Below, piece after piece: positions 46,507-58,120 of a stretch of 64,000 nt of DNA. Positions within the stretch are counted from its first letter, which is position 1. Each line of letters opens with the position of its first letter. Below the pieces are notes generated by a model. The model saw only the letters and a list, made by a program, of their open reading frames with translations, had not been told where the DNA came from and did no database searches. The position numbers and the translations under genes were made by a program. Origin of the DNA: Georhizobium profundi (GTDB lineage Bacteria; Pseudomonadota; Alphaproteobacteria; Rhizobiales; Rhizobiaceae). The stretch is from assembly GCF_003952725.1 (NCBI RefSeq), contig NZ_CP032509.1:4292608-4356607 (forward strand), read 5' to 3'.

Positions 46507-48129
46507 TCAGTTTTCGGCGCGCAGCCTGAAGCGCTGGATCTTGCCGGTCTGGGTCTTCGGGAGTTCGTCCACGAAGCGGACGAGGCGGGGATATTTGTAA
46601 GGCGCGATGACCGCCTTCACGTGGTCCTGGAGGCGTTTGGCGGTCTCGGTGCCCGTTTCGACACCTGGTGTCACGACTACATAGGCGCAGACGACCGTGC
46701 CGCGCTCCTCGTCCGGTACGCCGATGACCGCGCACTCGGCGACATCGTCGTGGGCGAGCAGCGCCGCTTCCACCTCGGGCCCGGCGATGTTGTAGCCCGC
46801 GGAGATGATCATGTCGTCGGAACGGGCGGCGAAATGGAAATAGCCTTCCTCGTCCTGGGTAAAGCTGTCGCCGGTGACGTTCCAGCCGTCACGCACATAG
46901 TCTCGCTGGCGGGCGTCTGCGAGATAGCGGCAGCCCGTCGGACCCTTGACCGCCAGCTTGCCCACCATGCCCCGCGGAACTTCATGCATGTTCTCGTCGA
47001 CAACGATCGCCGAATAACCAGTGACCGGACGCCCGGTCGATCCCGCGCGTGCATCGTCGAAGCGGTTGGTGATGAAGATGTGCAGGAGTTCGGTCGATCC
47101 GATGCCGTCGAGCATCGGCTTTCCGGTCTTCTTCCCCCACGCATCGAAAACCGGCGCCGGAAGCGTTTCGCCGGCCGATACCGCGGCACGAAGCGAGGAA
47201 AGATCGGCGCCCTCTTCCATGGCCGCCAGCATGGCGCGATAGGCCGTGGGCGCGGTGAAGCACACGGTCGCGCGGTACTTCTGAATGATCTCGATCATGT
47301 TCGGCGGCGCTGCCTTTTCGAGCAGCGTCGCAGCCGCGCCGAAGCGCAGCGGGAATACGGCCAGGCCGCCAAGGCCGAAGGTGAAGGCAAGCGGCGGCGA
47401 GCCGACGAACACGTCGTCCGGCGTGACGTTCAGCACTTCGCGTGCATAGCCGTCTGCGACGATAAGGAGATCACGGTGGAAATGCATGGTGGCCTTCGGC
47501 TCACCCGTCGTGCCGGAGGTGAAGCCGAGCAGTGCCACGTCGTCGCGGCCGGTCTTCACCGCATCAAAGCGCACCGGCTTGTCGAGCGCCACGCGGTCCA
47601 GTTCCGCATCGAAATTTGCCGTGCCGTCGAAGCCGACGACCTTCTGCAGGAACTCACTGTCCTTGGCGCAGGCGACGAGTTCGTCCATCAGCCGCGTGTC
47701 GCAGAGCGCCAGCGAAATCTCCGCCTTGTCGACGATCTTCGCTAGCTCGCCGGCGCGCAGCATCGGCATGGTGTTGACCACGACGGCGCCCGCTTTCGTC
47801 GCAGCGAGCCAGCAGGCCACCATTGCGGGGTTGTTGGCGGAGCGGATCAGAACGCGGTTGCCGGGCTTGACGCCGTAATCCTCGGTCAGCGCATGCGCCA
47901 GGCGGTTCGTCCAGTCCGACAATTCCTTGTAGGTGCGGCGGCGACCGTTGCCGATCAGCGCGACATTGTCGCCGAAGCCTTTTTCGACCAGGCGATCGGT
48001 GAGCTCGACGCCGGCATTCAGATAATCCGGATAATCGAAGCCGGAGAGATCGATCTCAGGCCACTGATCGAAGGGGGGCAGGTTATCGCGGGCGAAGGTA
48101 TCGATGTGGCCCGTCGGTCCCAGTTGCAT
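46507..48129 (-). CDS. Aryl-CoA ligase, 2-aminobenzoate/benzoate type
   Basis: A 540-residue ANL-superfamily acid-CoA ligase. The AMP-binding P-loop is FTSGTTGEPKATMHFHRD; other core motifs are GSTELLHIFITNR, DGWNVTGDSF, RSDDMIISAGYNIAGPEVE and the catalytic lysine in LPKTQTGKIQRF. It resembles benzoate/2-aminobenzoate-CoA ligases. With the neighbouring monooxygenase/reductase fusion and RidA, 2-aminobenzoate (anthranilate) is the best guess at substrate; salicylate or another ortho-substituted benzoate remains possible. It is separated by 45 bases from the acyl-CoA dehydrogenase stop. Confidence 0.88.
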   Translation of the reverse strand: MQLGPTGHIDTFARDNLPPFDQWPEIDLSGFDYPDYLNAGVELTDRLVEKGFGDNVALIGNGRRRTYKELSDWTNRLAHALTEDYGVKPGNRVLIRSANNPAMVACWLAATKAGAVVVNTMPMLRAGELAKIVDKAEISLALCDTRLMDELVACAKDSEFLQKVVGFDGTANFDAELDRVALDKPVRFDAVKTGRDDVALLGFTSGTTGEPKATMHFHRDLLIVADGYAREVLNVTPDDVFVGSPPLAFTFGLGGLAVFPLRFGAAATLLEKAAPPNMIEIIQKYRATVCFTAPTAYRAMLAAMEEGADLSSLRAAVSAGETLPAPVFDAWGKKTGKPMLDGIGSTELLHIFITNRFDDARAGSTGRPVTGYSAIVVDENMHEVPRGMVGKLAVKGPTGCRYLADARQRDYVRDGWNVTGDSFTQDEEGYFHFAARSDDMIISAGYNIAGPEVEAALLAHDDVAECAVIGVPDEERGTVVCAYVVVTPGVETGTETAKRLQDHVKAVIAPYKYPRLVRFVDELPKTQTGKIQRFRLRAEN

Positions 48130-48174
48130 GTCTCTCTCCCAAAAAACCTTGCGCCCAACCTCAGGCTAAAAACC

Positions 48175-49317
48175 TCAGGCCATGACCTGTCTGGCGATGA
48201 CGACCTTCTGCACATCCGATGCGCCTTCGTAGATCCTGAGCGCGCGGATCTCGCGGTAGAGACTCTCGACGATCGAGCCCTTGCGCACGCCATCTCCGCC
48301 ATGGATCTGCACGGCCTTGTCGATCACCGATTGCGCCCGGTCGGTGGCGTAGAGCTTGGCCATCGCGGCTTCGCGCGTGACCCGCGGCGCGCCCATGTCC
48401 TTAGTCCAGGCGGCGCGGTAGATGAGGAGTGCCGCCGCATCAACGTCGAGCGCCATGTCGGCGATATGCCCCTGCACCATCTGCAAATCACCGAGCGGTG
48501 CTCCGAAGAGTTCGCGCTCGCGGGCGCGCTTCACCGTTTCGTCCAGCGCCCGGCGGGCAAAGCCAAGCGCCGCCGCGCCAACGGTCGAGCGGAAGACGTC
48601 GAGCACGGACATGGCGATCTTGAAGCCATCGCCCGGCTTGCCGATCAGGGCGGCGGCGGGGATGCGGCAATTCTCGAATTTCAGGCGGGCCAATGGATGC
48701 GGCGCGATGACGTCGATCCGCTCGGCGATGGTGAGACCCGGGGTATCGGCCGGCACAACGAAGGCCGAAATACCCCTTGCGCCCGGTGCCTCGCCGGTGC
48801 GCGCAAAGACGCAATAGAGATCGGCGATGCCGCCATTCGAAATCCAGGTCTTCTCGCCGTCGAGCACATAGGCATCGCCATCGCGGCGCGCCGTCATGTC
48901 CATGTTCGCGACGTCCGAGCCGGACCTCGGCTCCGAAAGCGCGAAAGCCGAGATCGCGTCGCCCGCGCGGGTTTTCGAAAGCCAGGCCTTCTGCTCGGGC
49001 GTGCCGAACAGCGAGATCGCGCCGGTGCCGAGGCCCTGCATCGCAAAGGCGAAATCGGCAAGACCGTCGTGGCGTGCCAGCGTTTCGCGGATGATGGCGA
49101 GCGAGCGCACGTCGAGCGGCTGATCGCCTTCCGGATCGATGGCCGAATGGCGCAGGAAGCCGGCGGCGCCGAGTGCCTTGACCAGCGCCTTGCAGGCGCC
49201 GTCCACATCGTCATGATCGACTGGCAGGTGTTTTTCGCACCAAGCTTCGAGTTCGGCTGCTAGCGCGCGGTGCCGATCCTCGAAGAACGGCCAGGAAAGG
49301 AAGGACTGGTCAGCCAT
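48175..49317 (-). CDS. Acyl-CoA dehydrogenase
   Basis: A 380-residue FAD-dependent acyl-CoA dehydrogenase. Signature 1 is [20 protein letters not shown], and signature 2 with the likely catalytic glutamate is [20 protein letters not shown]. It would oxidise an alicyclic acyl-CoA in the pathway and deliver electrons to ETF (etfBA lie elsewhere in the window). The start at 49317 ([17 protein letters not shown]) shares one base with the hydratase stop (TGATG); the longer open frame is hydratase antiphase sequence. Confidence 0.92.
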   Translation of the reverse strand: MADQSFLSWPFFEDRHRALAAELEAWCEKHLPVDHDDVDGACKALVKALGAAGFLRHSAIDPEGDQPLDVRSLAIIRETLARHDGLADFAFAMQGLGTGAISLFGTPEQKAWLSKTRAGDAISAFALSEPRSGSDVANMDMTARRDGDAYVLDGEKTWISNGGIADLYCVFARTGEAPGARGISAFVVPADTPGLTIAERIDVIAPHPLARLKFENCRIPAAALIGKPGDGFKIAMSVLDVFRSTVGAAALGFARRALDETVKRARERELFGAPLGDLQMVQGHIADMALDVDAAALLIYRAAWTKDMGAPRVTREAAMAKLYATDRAQSVIDKAVQIHGGDGVRKGSIVESLYREIRALRIYEGASDVQKVVIARQVMA

Positions 49318-50129
49318 CAATTGCCCTCGAACACGGGCTTCTGCTTCGCGACGAATGCATGGTAGGCGCGGTGGAAATCCTGCGTCTGCATGCAGATCGC
49401 TTGAGCCTGCGCCTCCGCCTCGATCGCCTGTTCTAGCCCCATCGACCATTCGTGGTTCAGCTGGGTCTTGGTAATCGAGTGGGCGAAATTCGGGCCGGCG
49501 GCGATGCGCGAGGCGATGTCCATCGCATCCTTTTCGAGATCGGCAGCGGCCACGAGGCGGTTGTAATAGCCCCAGCGTTCGCCTTCGTCGGCGCTCATCG
49601 AGCGGCCCGTATAGAGCAATTCTGCAGCGCGGCCCTGGCCGATCAGGCGGGGCAGCATGGCGCAAGCGCCCATGTCGCAACCGGCGAGCCCGACTTTCGT
49701 GAAGAGGAACGCGGTCTTTGCCTCGGGCGTCGCGATGCGGATATCGGACGCCATCGTGATGATCGCGCCGGCTCCGACGGCCACGCCATCGACTGCAGAG
49801 ATGATCGGCTTGCCACAGTTCAGCATCGCCTTGACGAGGTCGCCGGTCATGCGCGTGAAATTCAACAGGCCCTTCATGTCCATGCCGGTCAGCGGGCCAA
49901 TGATGTCGTGCACGTCACCGCCGGAACAGAAATTGCCGCCATTTGGCAGGAAGACGACAACGTCGATGTCGTCGGCATAGGTCAGCGCGCGGAAGGTGTC
50001 GCGCAGTTCGGCATAGCTTTCGAAGGTCAGCGGATTCTTGCGCTCGGGGCGCGACAGGCGGATGCGCGCGATGGTGCCGTCCACCTCCCATTCGAAGTGC
50101 TGCGGCTTCAGGTCCTTCATCGCGGTCAT
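49317..50129 (-). CDS. Enoyl-CoA hydratase/isomerase family protein
   Basis: A 270-residue crotonase-fold protein. The oxyanion-hole segments are [15 protein letters not shown] and [42 protein letters not shown] marks the active-site region. It is predicted to hydrate or cleave a ring-derived enoyl-CoA. The start overlaps the MarR stop (ATGA) and its stop overlaps the acyl-CoA dehydrogenase start, so it is coupled on both sides. Confidence 0.9.
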   Translation of the reverse strand: MTAMKDLKPQHFEWEVDGTIARIRLSRPERKNPLTFESYAELRDTFRALTYADDIDVVVFLPNGGNFCSGGDVHDIIGPLTGMDMKGLLNFTRMTGDLVKAMLNCGKPIISAVDGVAVGAGAIITMASDIRIATPEAKTAFLFTKVGLAGCDMGACAMLPRLIGQGRAAELLYTGRSMSADEGERWGYYNRLVAAADLEKDAMDIASRIAAGPNFAHSITKTQLNHEWSMGLEQAIEAEAQAQAICMQTQDFHRAYHAFVAKQKPVFEGN

Positions 50130-50620
50130 TCAGTCTCTCCCAATTTCGGTTCGGCGGCGTTCAGAAGCGCCATCAGCTGGCGGGCAGCGTCGTCGTCCAG
50201 CCCGCCGAGCAATTCGTTCACCCAGCCGCGGTGGACGCCGGCCATGGACGCGAAGTCTTCCTGCCCCTTGCGCGTCAGCCGCACCAGCATGGCGCGGCGG
50301 TCGTTTTCGACGGAGACCCGCACGACGAGCCCATCGGCGACAAGGCGTTCGATAATCCCGGTCACATTGCCGTTGGAGACCATCAGTTCGGACGACAATT
50401 CGCTCATCTTCATGCCCTTTTCGGCACGGTAGAGCGCGGCCAGCACATCGAAACGTGGCAGCGTCGTGTTGTATTCCACCCGCAGTCGCTCACGCAGAAC
50501 GGCCTCGATCTGGCGCTGCGTCTTCAAAAGCTTCAGCCAGACCCGCAGGCGCTGGCGCGCCGCATCGGGCTTTGCGATTTCCAGAGGCTCCACGGCCTTG
50601 GCGGTGTCCTGGTCACTCAT
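50126..50620 (-). CDS. MarR-family transcriptional regulator
   Basis: A 164-residue winged-helix regulator. The recognition region is [20 protein letters not shown] and the wing is [19 protein letters not shown]. MarR proteins encoded within aromatic-CoA operons usually repress them and respond to the CoA thioester. The gene lies in the middle of the operon, overlapping its neighbours by four bases on each side, so regulator level follows operon expression. Palindromes 50-100 bases upstream of the first gene are candidate sites. Confidence 0.92.
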   Translation of the reverse strand: MSDQDTAKAVEPLEIAKPDAARQRLRVWLKLLKTQRQIEAVLRERLRVEYNTTLPRFDVLAALYRAEKGMKMSELSSELMVSNGNVTGIIERLVADGLVVRVSVENDRRAMLVRLTRKGQEDFASMAGVHRGWVNELLGGLDDDAARQLMALLNAAEPKLGETE

Positions 50621-51383
50621 ATCTCGCCCCCCGAAATCGAGATCGCCTGCCCGGTGACCGAGCCGGCATCGGCGCCGCAAAGCCATGTCACGGCATCGGC
50701 AATTTCGCGCGGCTGGATGAAGCGGCCCATCGGGTTGTTGACCGTCAGCGCAGCCGCTGCCTCATCACGTCCCTTGCCGGTCTTTTCCATGATGTTCTCG
50801 ATCGAGCGCTCCAGAAGCGGTGTCTCGGTGAAGCCCGGGCAAATGGCGTTGACCGTCACGCCCGTCTTGGCCGTTTCGAGCGCGAGCGCGCGCGTAAGGC
50901 CGATGACGCCATGCTTGGCGGCGCAGTAGTGCGAAACGTAAGGGTAGCCTTTCAGGCCGGCCGTCGAAGCAATCGCGATCAGCCGCCCGAAGCGGGCATC
51001 GCGCATCGCCGGCAGCGCGTGGCGAAACGTCGTGAACACGCCGGTGAGGTTGACCGCCAGCATGCGGTTCCAGCCGTCGATATCCATCTTGTGGAACGGT
51101 ACGCTGTCGGCTGCACCGGCATTGGCAACGACGATGGAGAGCGGACCGCATTGCGCGGTCGCTCTCTCAAACGCATCTGCAATGGAGGCTTCGTCGGTCA
51201 CGTCACCCTCGACCGCGAAAATGCGCTCATGCGCGCCTGCCACATCCTTCAGCGCCGAAAGCCGACGGCCAAGAATGGTGACGGACGCGCCGCGGGCTGC
51301 GAGCGTCTCGGCGATCACGGCACCGACACCGGTGCCGCCACCGGTCACGAGCGCATGGCGCCCGGTGAGATCGAGGCCACTCA

Positions 51384-51384
<1 letters not shown>
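50617..51384 (-). CDS. SDR family 3-hydroxyacyl-CoA dehydrogenase-like protein
   Basis: A 255-residue classical SDR. The cofactor motif is TGGGTGVGAVIA, then NAGAADSVPF, and the catalytic Tyr-Lys pair in YPYVSHYCAAKHG; the ending [15 protein letters not shown] is common in 3-oxoacyl reductases. In this operon it probably oxidises a hydroxyacyl-CoA intermediate. It is coupled to the fusion enzyme upstream (TGATG) and to marR downstream (ATGA). Confidence 0.88.
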
Positions 51385-53675
<2,291 letters not shown>

Positions 53676-53725
53676 CGCTTCACTCCCTCATGTTCGACGG
53701 GGAGAGTGTCAGAGCGCGATGCTTT

Positions 53726-53775
53726 TTTCAAGCATGAAACTTCAAGCCTAAAGTTTCTGTTTCGGAGGGCTTGAA
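53726..53775 (-). promoter_or_regulatory. Clustered palindromes upstream of the aromatic-CoA operon
   Basis: Two overlapping palindromes lie 51-81 bases upstream of the first gene: TTTCAAGCATGAAA (53726-53739, one mismatched pair) and AAACTTCAAGCCTAAAGTTT (53737-53756, perfect six-base outer arms). The word TTCAAGC occurs twice in direct orientation (53727 and 53741, 14 bases apart) and once inverted (53769-53775). Size and symmetry suit dimeric MarR-type regulators, and a MarR gene is in the operon. No convincing promoter hexamers were found. Confidence 0.5.
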
Positions 53776-53809
53776 GGATGCCGTCGCTGCTCCATCGGCC
53801 GGACATTCC

Positions 53810-54655
53810 CTAGAGTGCAGCGACCGGTACGTTGTCGATCAGCCGCACGTCTCCCAACCACACCGCCGCCAGCAGGCGTGCCGGCCGAGCGACGGTGTTC
53901 ACCGGCGACAAATCATCCTCATGACGCAGTTCGAGATACTCGAACCGTGAATCCGGGATGCATTTCAGCCGCTCGGTTGCCGCACCCAGCGTATCGGCGA
54001 TCCCGGTCCCTGCAGCCAGTTGTATCGCCGCTTCGTGCAAGGCGGCCGGAATGGCTGTGGCATTCGCGCGCGCTGCTGGCGACAGCCGCTCGTTTCGCGA
54101 CGACAGAGCCAACCCATCGGCGTCGCGTACGGTCGGGCAGCCGATCACTTCGATCGGAATGTCGAGATCGCGCGCCATGCGACGCACCACGTGCAGTTGC
54201 TGGAAATCCTTCTCGCCAAAGAACGCCTTGTCGGCACCGGCCTGAAGGAAAAGCTTGCATACCACGGTCGCGACGCCATCGAAGTGACCCGCCCGTCCCG
54301 CGCCACAAAGCCCTTCCGAGACACCGGAGACCGACACCTTTGTCTGGAAGCCCGAAGGATACATTTCCGCAGCACCCGGCGCATAGAGCACGTGCGCGCC
54401 AAGGGGCTTAAGCTTTTCAACGTCGCTCTCTTCCGTGCGTGGATAGGCGGCAAGGTCGGACGCATCGTTGAACTGCTTGGGATTGACGAAAAGCGTCACG
54501 ATCACCCTGTCCGTTTCCACAAGTCCCCGACGCACCAGGCTGAGATGGCCTCCGTGGAGCGCGCCCATGGTCGGCACCACGCCGACGGTGCAGCCCTCCC
54601 GGCGCCACGTCCTGACCTCTTCGCGCAGTTCCACCACCGTCCTGATGATCTTCAT
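53810..54655 (-). CDS. panC: Pantoate--beta-alanine ligase
   Basis: A 281-residue pantothenate synthetase joining pantoate and beta-alanine with ATP. The HIGH-like motif is MGALHGGHLSLVRRG, then VTLFVNPKQFND, the GVATVVCKLF and DKAFFGEKDFQQL segments, and ALSSRNERLSPAAR (KMSKS-like) are all present. Same strand as the aromatic operon but upstream of it; the 134-base gap with operator-like palindromes suggests separate transcription. panB is not adjacent. Confidence 0.96.
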   Translation of the reverse strand: MKIIRTVVELREEVRTWRREGCTVGVVPTMGALHGGHLSLVRRGLVETDRVIVTLFVNPKQFNDASDLAAYPRTEESDVEKLKPLGAHVLYAPGAAEMYPSGFQTKVSVSGVSEGLCGAGRAGHFDGVATVVCKLFLQAGADKAFFGEKDFQQLHVVRRMARDLDIPIEVIGCPTVRDADGLALSSRNERLSPAARANATAIPAALHEAAIQLAAGTGIADTLGAATERLKCIPDSRFEYLELRHEDDLSPVNTVARPARLLAAVWLGDVRLIDNVPVAAL

Positions 54656-54861
54656 GGCTCGCTCCCCTTCTCGCGATCGGCAGATGCCACAGATTTACGC
54701 GGATATCGACTGTCACTTCCAATTGGACGAAGCTCACCATGGCCTCTTATCCGAATTGATTTGCATGCTACCCATAAGGCCGGTGGCCGGTTACGGTGCG
54801 GCAACTGAGAGGCCGGACCCGGGCGGGACGCGGCGTCGATCACGTGAAGGAGGAGCACGTC

Positions 54862-55515
54862 ATGTCCATGGTCTTTTATGGCTATTTCCGATCGTCGGCG
54901 GCCTATCGCTGCCGCATCGCCTTCAACCTGAAGGGCATCAGCCCCGAAAACCGGTACGTGCATCTGCGCAAGAATGGGGGCGAGCAGAAGATGCCGACCT
55001 TCACGGCACTCAACCCGCAGGGCCTCGTGCCGGCTTTAGAGATCGATGGTGCCGTGCTCACGCAATCGCTGGCGATCATCGAATGGCTGGAGGAAACACA
55101 AGGCGGGCCAGCACTTTTGCCGAGTGACCCGCTGGAGCGCGCGGAGGTGCGCGCATTCGCGCAAGTGATCGCCTGCGACACCCACCCGCTGCAGAATTTG
55201 CGCGTGCTCGACTACCTGAAGGGCCCGCTCGGGCACAACCAGGCGCAGGCGGATGACTGGTGCCGGGAATGGATCGGGCGCGGACTTTCCGCATGCGAGG
55301 CGTTGCTCGAGCGCCGCAATGAAGAAACACCTTTCTGTTTCGGTGAGACGCCGGGGCTTGCCGACATCTGCCTCGTTCCGCAAATGTTTTCGGCCGCCCG
55401 CTTCGGCGTCGATCTCACTGCCATGCCGCGCCTCAGGGCGGTCGAACGGGCGTGCAACGCACTCTACGCATTCGCCGATGCGCATCCCTCGCGTCAGCCC
55501 GACACCGAAGCTTGA
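54862..55515 (+). CDS. maiA: Maleylacetoacetate (or maleylpyruvate) isomerase, zeta-class GST
   Basis: A 217-residue zeta-class glutathione transferase-like isomerase. The N-terminal active-site motif is YFRSSAAYRCRIAFN, then NPQGLVPALEIDG and QSLAIIEWLEE of the glutathione site. It works in tyrosine/homogentisate or gentisate breakdown. No homogentisate or gentisate dioxygenase gene is in the window. The ATG at 54862 is preceded by AAGGAGGAG with 8-base spacing, an almost perfect ribosome-binding site. It is divergent from panC. Confidence 0.88.
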   Translation: MSMVFYGYFRSSAAYRCRIAFNLKGISPENRYVHLRKNGGEQKMPTFTALNPQGLVPALEIDGAVLTQSLAIIEWLEETQGGPALLPSDPLERAEVRAFAQVIACDTHPLQNLRVLDYLKGPLGHNQAQADDWCREWIGRGLSACEALLERRNEETPFCFGETPGLADICLVPQMFSAARFGVDLTAMPRLRAVERACNALYAFADAHPSRQPDTEA

Positions 55516-55523
55516 TCCATAAA

Positions 55524-55553
55524 AAAATGCCGCGGCGCGAGCCACGGCATTTT
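55524..55553. terminator. Bidirectional terminator between maiA and peroxiredoxin
   Basis: AAAATGCCGCGGC and GCCACGGCATTTT form a 12-pair stem with a single C-A mismatch and a GCGA tetraloop. The A-run before and T-run after serve both strands, as expected between convergent genes (maiA stop at 55515, peroxiredoxin stop at 55577). Confidence 0.8.
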
Positions 55554-55576
55554 CGTCTGATGAGAGCGGCGACCTA

Positions 55577-56236
55577 TCAGGCCGCAGGCTGCTTCGTTTT
55601 GCGCAGGTAAGGCAGCACACGCTCGAACGATCCGAAGCGCTTTTCGGCATCTTCGTCGGAAACACCGGCGGTGATGATGACATCTTCGCCCTGCTTCCAC
55701 TGCGCCGGCGTCGCCACCTGGTGCTTGGCCGTCAGCTGGATGGAATCGATCGCCCGCAGGATCTCATCGAAATTGCGACCGGTCGTCATCGGATAGGTGA
55801 GGATCAGCTTCACCTTCTTGTCCGGACCGACGACGAATACAGAGCGAACAGTTGCATTGTCGGCCGGTGTACGGCCTTCGGAACTGTCGCCTGCTTCGGC
55901 CGGCAGCATGTCGTAAAGCTTCGCGACTTTCAGATCCTTGTCGCCGATCAGCGGGTACTCGACCGAGTGGCCGGTCGCGATCTTGATGTCTTCCTTCCAC
56001 TTGCCGTGGTTCTCGACGGGATCGACCGAAATGCCGATGATCTTGGCGTTGCGCTTGGCGAATTCATCGGCGAGGCCGGCCATGTAGCCAAGTTCCGTGG
56101 TGCATACCGGCGTGAAGTTCTTCGGATGCGAAAAGAGAACTGCCCAACCGTCTCCGATCCACTCGTGGAAATTTATCGTCCCTTGCGTGGTTTCAGCGGT
56201 GAAGTCGGGCGCCGTGTCGTTGATGCGAAGACCCAT
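55577..56236 (-). CDS. Peroxiredoxin, 1-Cys (Prx6) type
   Basis: A 219-residue peroxidase. The peroxidatic cysteine is in the motif PKNFTPVCTTELG (Cys at about residue 45), the partner arginine in ATVRSVFVVGPDKKVKL, and the extended C-terminal part (YPMTTGRNFDEILRAIDSIQ) is typical of Prx6. No clear resolving cysteine is present. It reduces H2O2 and alkyl hydroperoxides. The ATG at 56236 follows AAAGGGAGA. Confidence 0.94.
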   Translation of the reverse strand: MGLRINDTAPDFTAETTQGTINFHEWIGDGWAVLFSHPKNFTPVCTTELGYMAGLADEFAKRNAKIIGISVDPVENHGKWKEDIKIATGHSVEYPLIGDKDLKVAKLYDMLPAEAGDSSEGRTPADNATVRSVFVVGPDKKVKLILTYPMTTGRNFDEILRAIDSIQLTAKHQVATPAQWKQGEDVIITAGVSDEDAEKRFGSFERVLPYLRKTKQPAA

Positions 56237-56372
56237 AGCCGTCTCCCTTTCGATTGGATTTATCCTGTTACCCTAACATAATGATGCCGACCGCTCCTTG
56301 CGACCGGAAGGCGCTCCAAACTTGGCGGCGCACCCGATCAGGTGTTCCCGCATCAGCATCAATCTTGAAAAA

Positions 56373-56777
56373 TCATTCCGCCGATGATTTTGGCAGCGCG
56401 CGCAGATCCTGCGACCACGGCAATGCGGATCCGCACCAGATCTGCCTGACGGGCGCAAGCATCGTACGCTGGGCAAACGTGCCTACCCTTAGTCCCAGCG
56501 GGCTCTCCTCATTGTCCGCATCTGCCGACCATAGCGGCGTGCCGCATGTCGAACAGAACGCCTGCTCGCGTCGGTTGCCGCTTTCAGCCACCTTCACATA
56601 GCGCTGAGGCTGGCCACGCAGCAGAGCGAAATCGACCCGCCGCGTCGAGACCGAGATGCGGTAGGCGGTGCCCGTCAGCCGCTGGCAGTCGGTGCAGTGA
56701 CAAATGGTGACACGATCGGGGTCGATCTCAGCCGTGAAGGCGATTGCTCCGCAATGACAGGCGCCGTCCACTCTCAT
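56373..56777 (-). CDS. GFA family (glutathione-dependent formaldehyde-activating-like) protein
   Basis: A 134-residue zinc-binding protein. Cysteine ligands appear as GACHCGAIAF, TICHCTDCQRLTG and AFCSTCGTPLW, the fingerprint of the GFA/CENP-V fold. Despite the family name, most members have unknown activity. It lies 15 bases downstream of coaBC on the same strand and is probably co-transcribed. In many rhizobia dut occupies the place after coaBC; no dut is seen here. Confidence 0.9.
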   Translation of the reverse strand: MRVDGACHCGAIAFTAEIDPDRVTICHCTDCQRLTGTAYRISVSTRRVDFALLRGQPQRYVKVAESGNRREQAFCSTCGTPLWSADADNEESPLGLRVGTFAQRTMLAPVRQIWCGSALPWSQDLRALPKSSAE

Positions 56778-56792
56778 CGCGCGTCTCCTCGA

Positions 56793-58001
56793 TCAGGTGG
56801 CAAGCTTGTCCGCAATCAGCTTTGCCAGCCGTGCGGCCACCTCGTCCTTGTCCAGATCGGGCCAGGTGTCTGTTCCCTCGGGCGTCAGGATGTGGACCTG
56901 GTTTCGCGCGCCGCCCATCACGCCGGTTCCATGCCCCACATCGTTCGCGACGATGAGGTCGGCTCCTTTCCGGGCAAGCTTGGCGCGGCCGTTCTGTTCG
57001 ACATCGTCGGTTTCCGCGGCAAACCCCACAACCAGTTTGGGACGCTGTGCGTGGTGGCCGATCGTCTTCAGGATATCCGGGTTTTCGACCAGTTGCAGCG
57101 CAGGCGGGGCGGCATTCGCCTGCTTCTTGATCTTATGGCCCTCGTCGAAGACCGTGCGCCAATCGGCTACCGCTGCAACCATCACGGCGATATCGGCGGG
57201 CAAGGCAGCCTCAACGGCAGCCATCATCTCACGCGCCGTTTCGACATGCTTTGTCTCGACACCCGCCGGGTCGGGGAGTGTCACGGGACCCGTAACCAGC
57301 GTCACCGAACAGCCGAGGCGGGCGAGCGCGGCGGCGATGGCATGCCCCTGTCGGCCGCTTGATCGATTGGCGATGTACCGCACGGGATCGATCGGTTCGT
57401 GGGTCGGTCCGGATGTAACGATCGCATGCCGGCCGACAAGCGGCTTCGGCGCTTCGTCCAGCAATGCTTCTGCGGCCGCCACGATGGCGAGCGGTTCGCT
57501 CATGCGCCCGCGGCCGGCCTCCCCGCTTTCGGCCATCTCACCGGTCTCGGGGCCGACGAAATGGATGCCGTCATCCCTCAGTTGCGCGACATTGCGCGAT
57601 GTTGCCTTGTGGCTCCACATGGCGGGGTTCATGGCGGGAGCGAGCAGTACCTTGCGATGCGTCGCGAGCAGGACGGTCGATGCGAGATCGTTGGCCAATC
57701 CGGACGCCATCTTCGCCATCAGATCAGCCGTGGCAGGCGCAACGATGATCAGATCGCAATCGCGCGCCAGCCGTATGTGGCCCACATCCTGCTCGTCTTC
57801 CCGCGAGAAGAGTTCGGTGAAGACCTTGTCCGCCGCCAGCGCTCCGACGGCCAGCGGCGTGATGAATTCGCAGGCGCCCGCGGTCATGATCGGCCGGACG
57901 GCAGCACCGCGCTCGCGCAGACGGCGGATGAGATCGAGGCTCTTATAGGCCGCAATGCCGCCGCCGATGATGAGAAGAATGCGCTTGCCGTTCAACGCCA
58001 T
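56793..58001 (-). CDS. coaBC: Bifunctional phosphopantothenoylcysteine decarboxylase/phosphopantothenate--cysteine ligase
   Basis: A 402-residue CoA biosynthesis enzyme. The CoaC half (residues 1-180) has GGGIAAYKSLDLIRRLRE, the FMN region VAPATADLMAKMASG and PAMNPAMW. The CoaB half has VTSGPTHEPIDPVRYIANRSSGR and VVGFAAETDD. With panC it covers two steps from pantoate towards CoA. The start at 58001 is three bases from a stop codon in the preceding toxin remnant. Confidence 0.96.
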   Translation of the reverse strand: MALNGKRILLIIGGGIAAYKSLDLIRRLRERGAAVRPIMTAGACEFITPLAVGALAADKVFTELFSREDEQDVGHIRLARDCDLIIVAPATADLMAKMASGLANDLASTVLLATHRKVLLAPAMNPAMWSHKATSRNVAQLRDDGIHFVGPETGEMAESGEAGRGRMSEPLAIVAAAEALLDEAPKPLVGRHAIVTSGPTHEPIDPVRYIANRSSGRQGHAIAAALARLGCSVTLVTGPVTLPDPAGVETKHVETAREMMAAVEAALPADIAVMVAAVADWRTVFDEGHKIKKQANAAPPALQLVENPDILKTIGHHAQRPKLVVGFAAETDDVEQNGRAKLARKGADLIVANDVGHGTGVMGGARNQVHILTPEGTDTWPDLDKDEVAARLAKLIADKLAT

Positions 58002-58016
58002 AGCTACCCGTCCGCT

Positions 58017-58120
58017 TCAATCCGCCGAAAGCGCGGACCGAAGGTCGGTATGCCCGAAATCATCGCACTTGAACAGAAGCGGCACGTTTCGAGCGCAGAA
58101 CCGTCGATGACGAGGCTCAT
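58017..58120 (-). pseudogene. PIN-domain (VapC/FitB-type) toxin remnant with internal deletion
   Basis: The ATG at 58120 overlaps the antitoxin stop as ATGA, the usual coupling of such pairs. The first ten codons give MSLVIDGSAL, a canonical PIN N terminus with the first catalytic Asp. A few codons later, in the +2 frame, follows VPLLFKCDDFGHTDLRSA and then LSAD-stop (58085-58017), a canonical PIN C terminus (LLFKxDDFxxTD). The central part of about 100 codons, with the other acidic residues, is missing and the two ends are out of frame. Read straight through, the gene would give only a 38-residue peptide ending at 58004. It is certainly non-functional as a nuclease. Confidence 0.82.
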
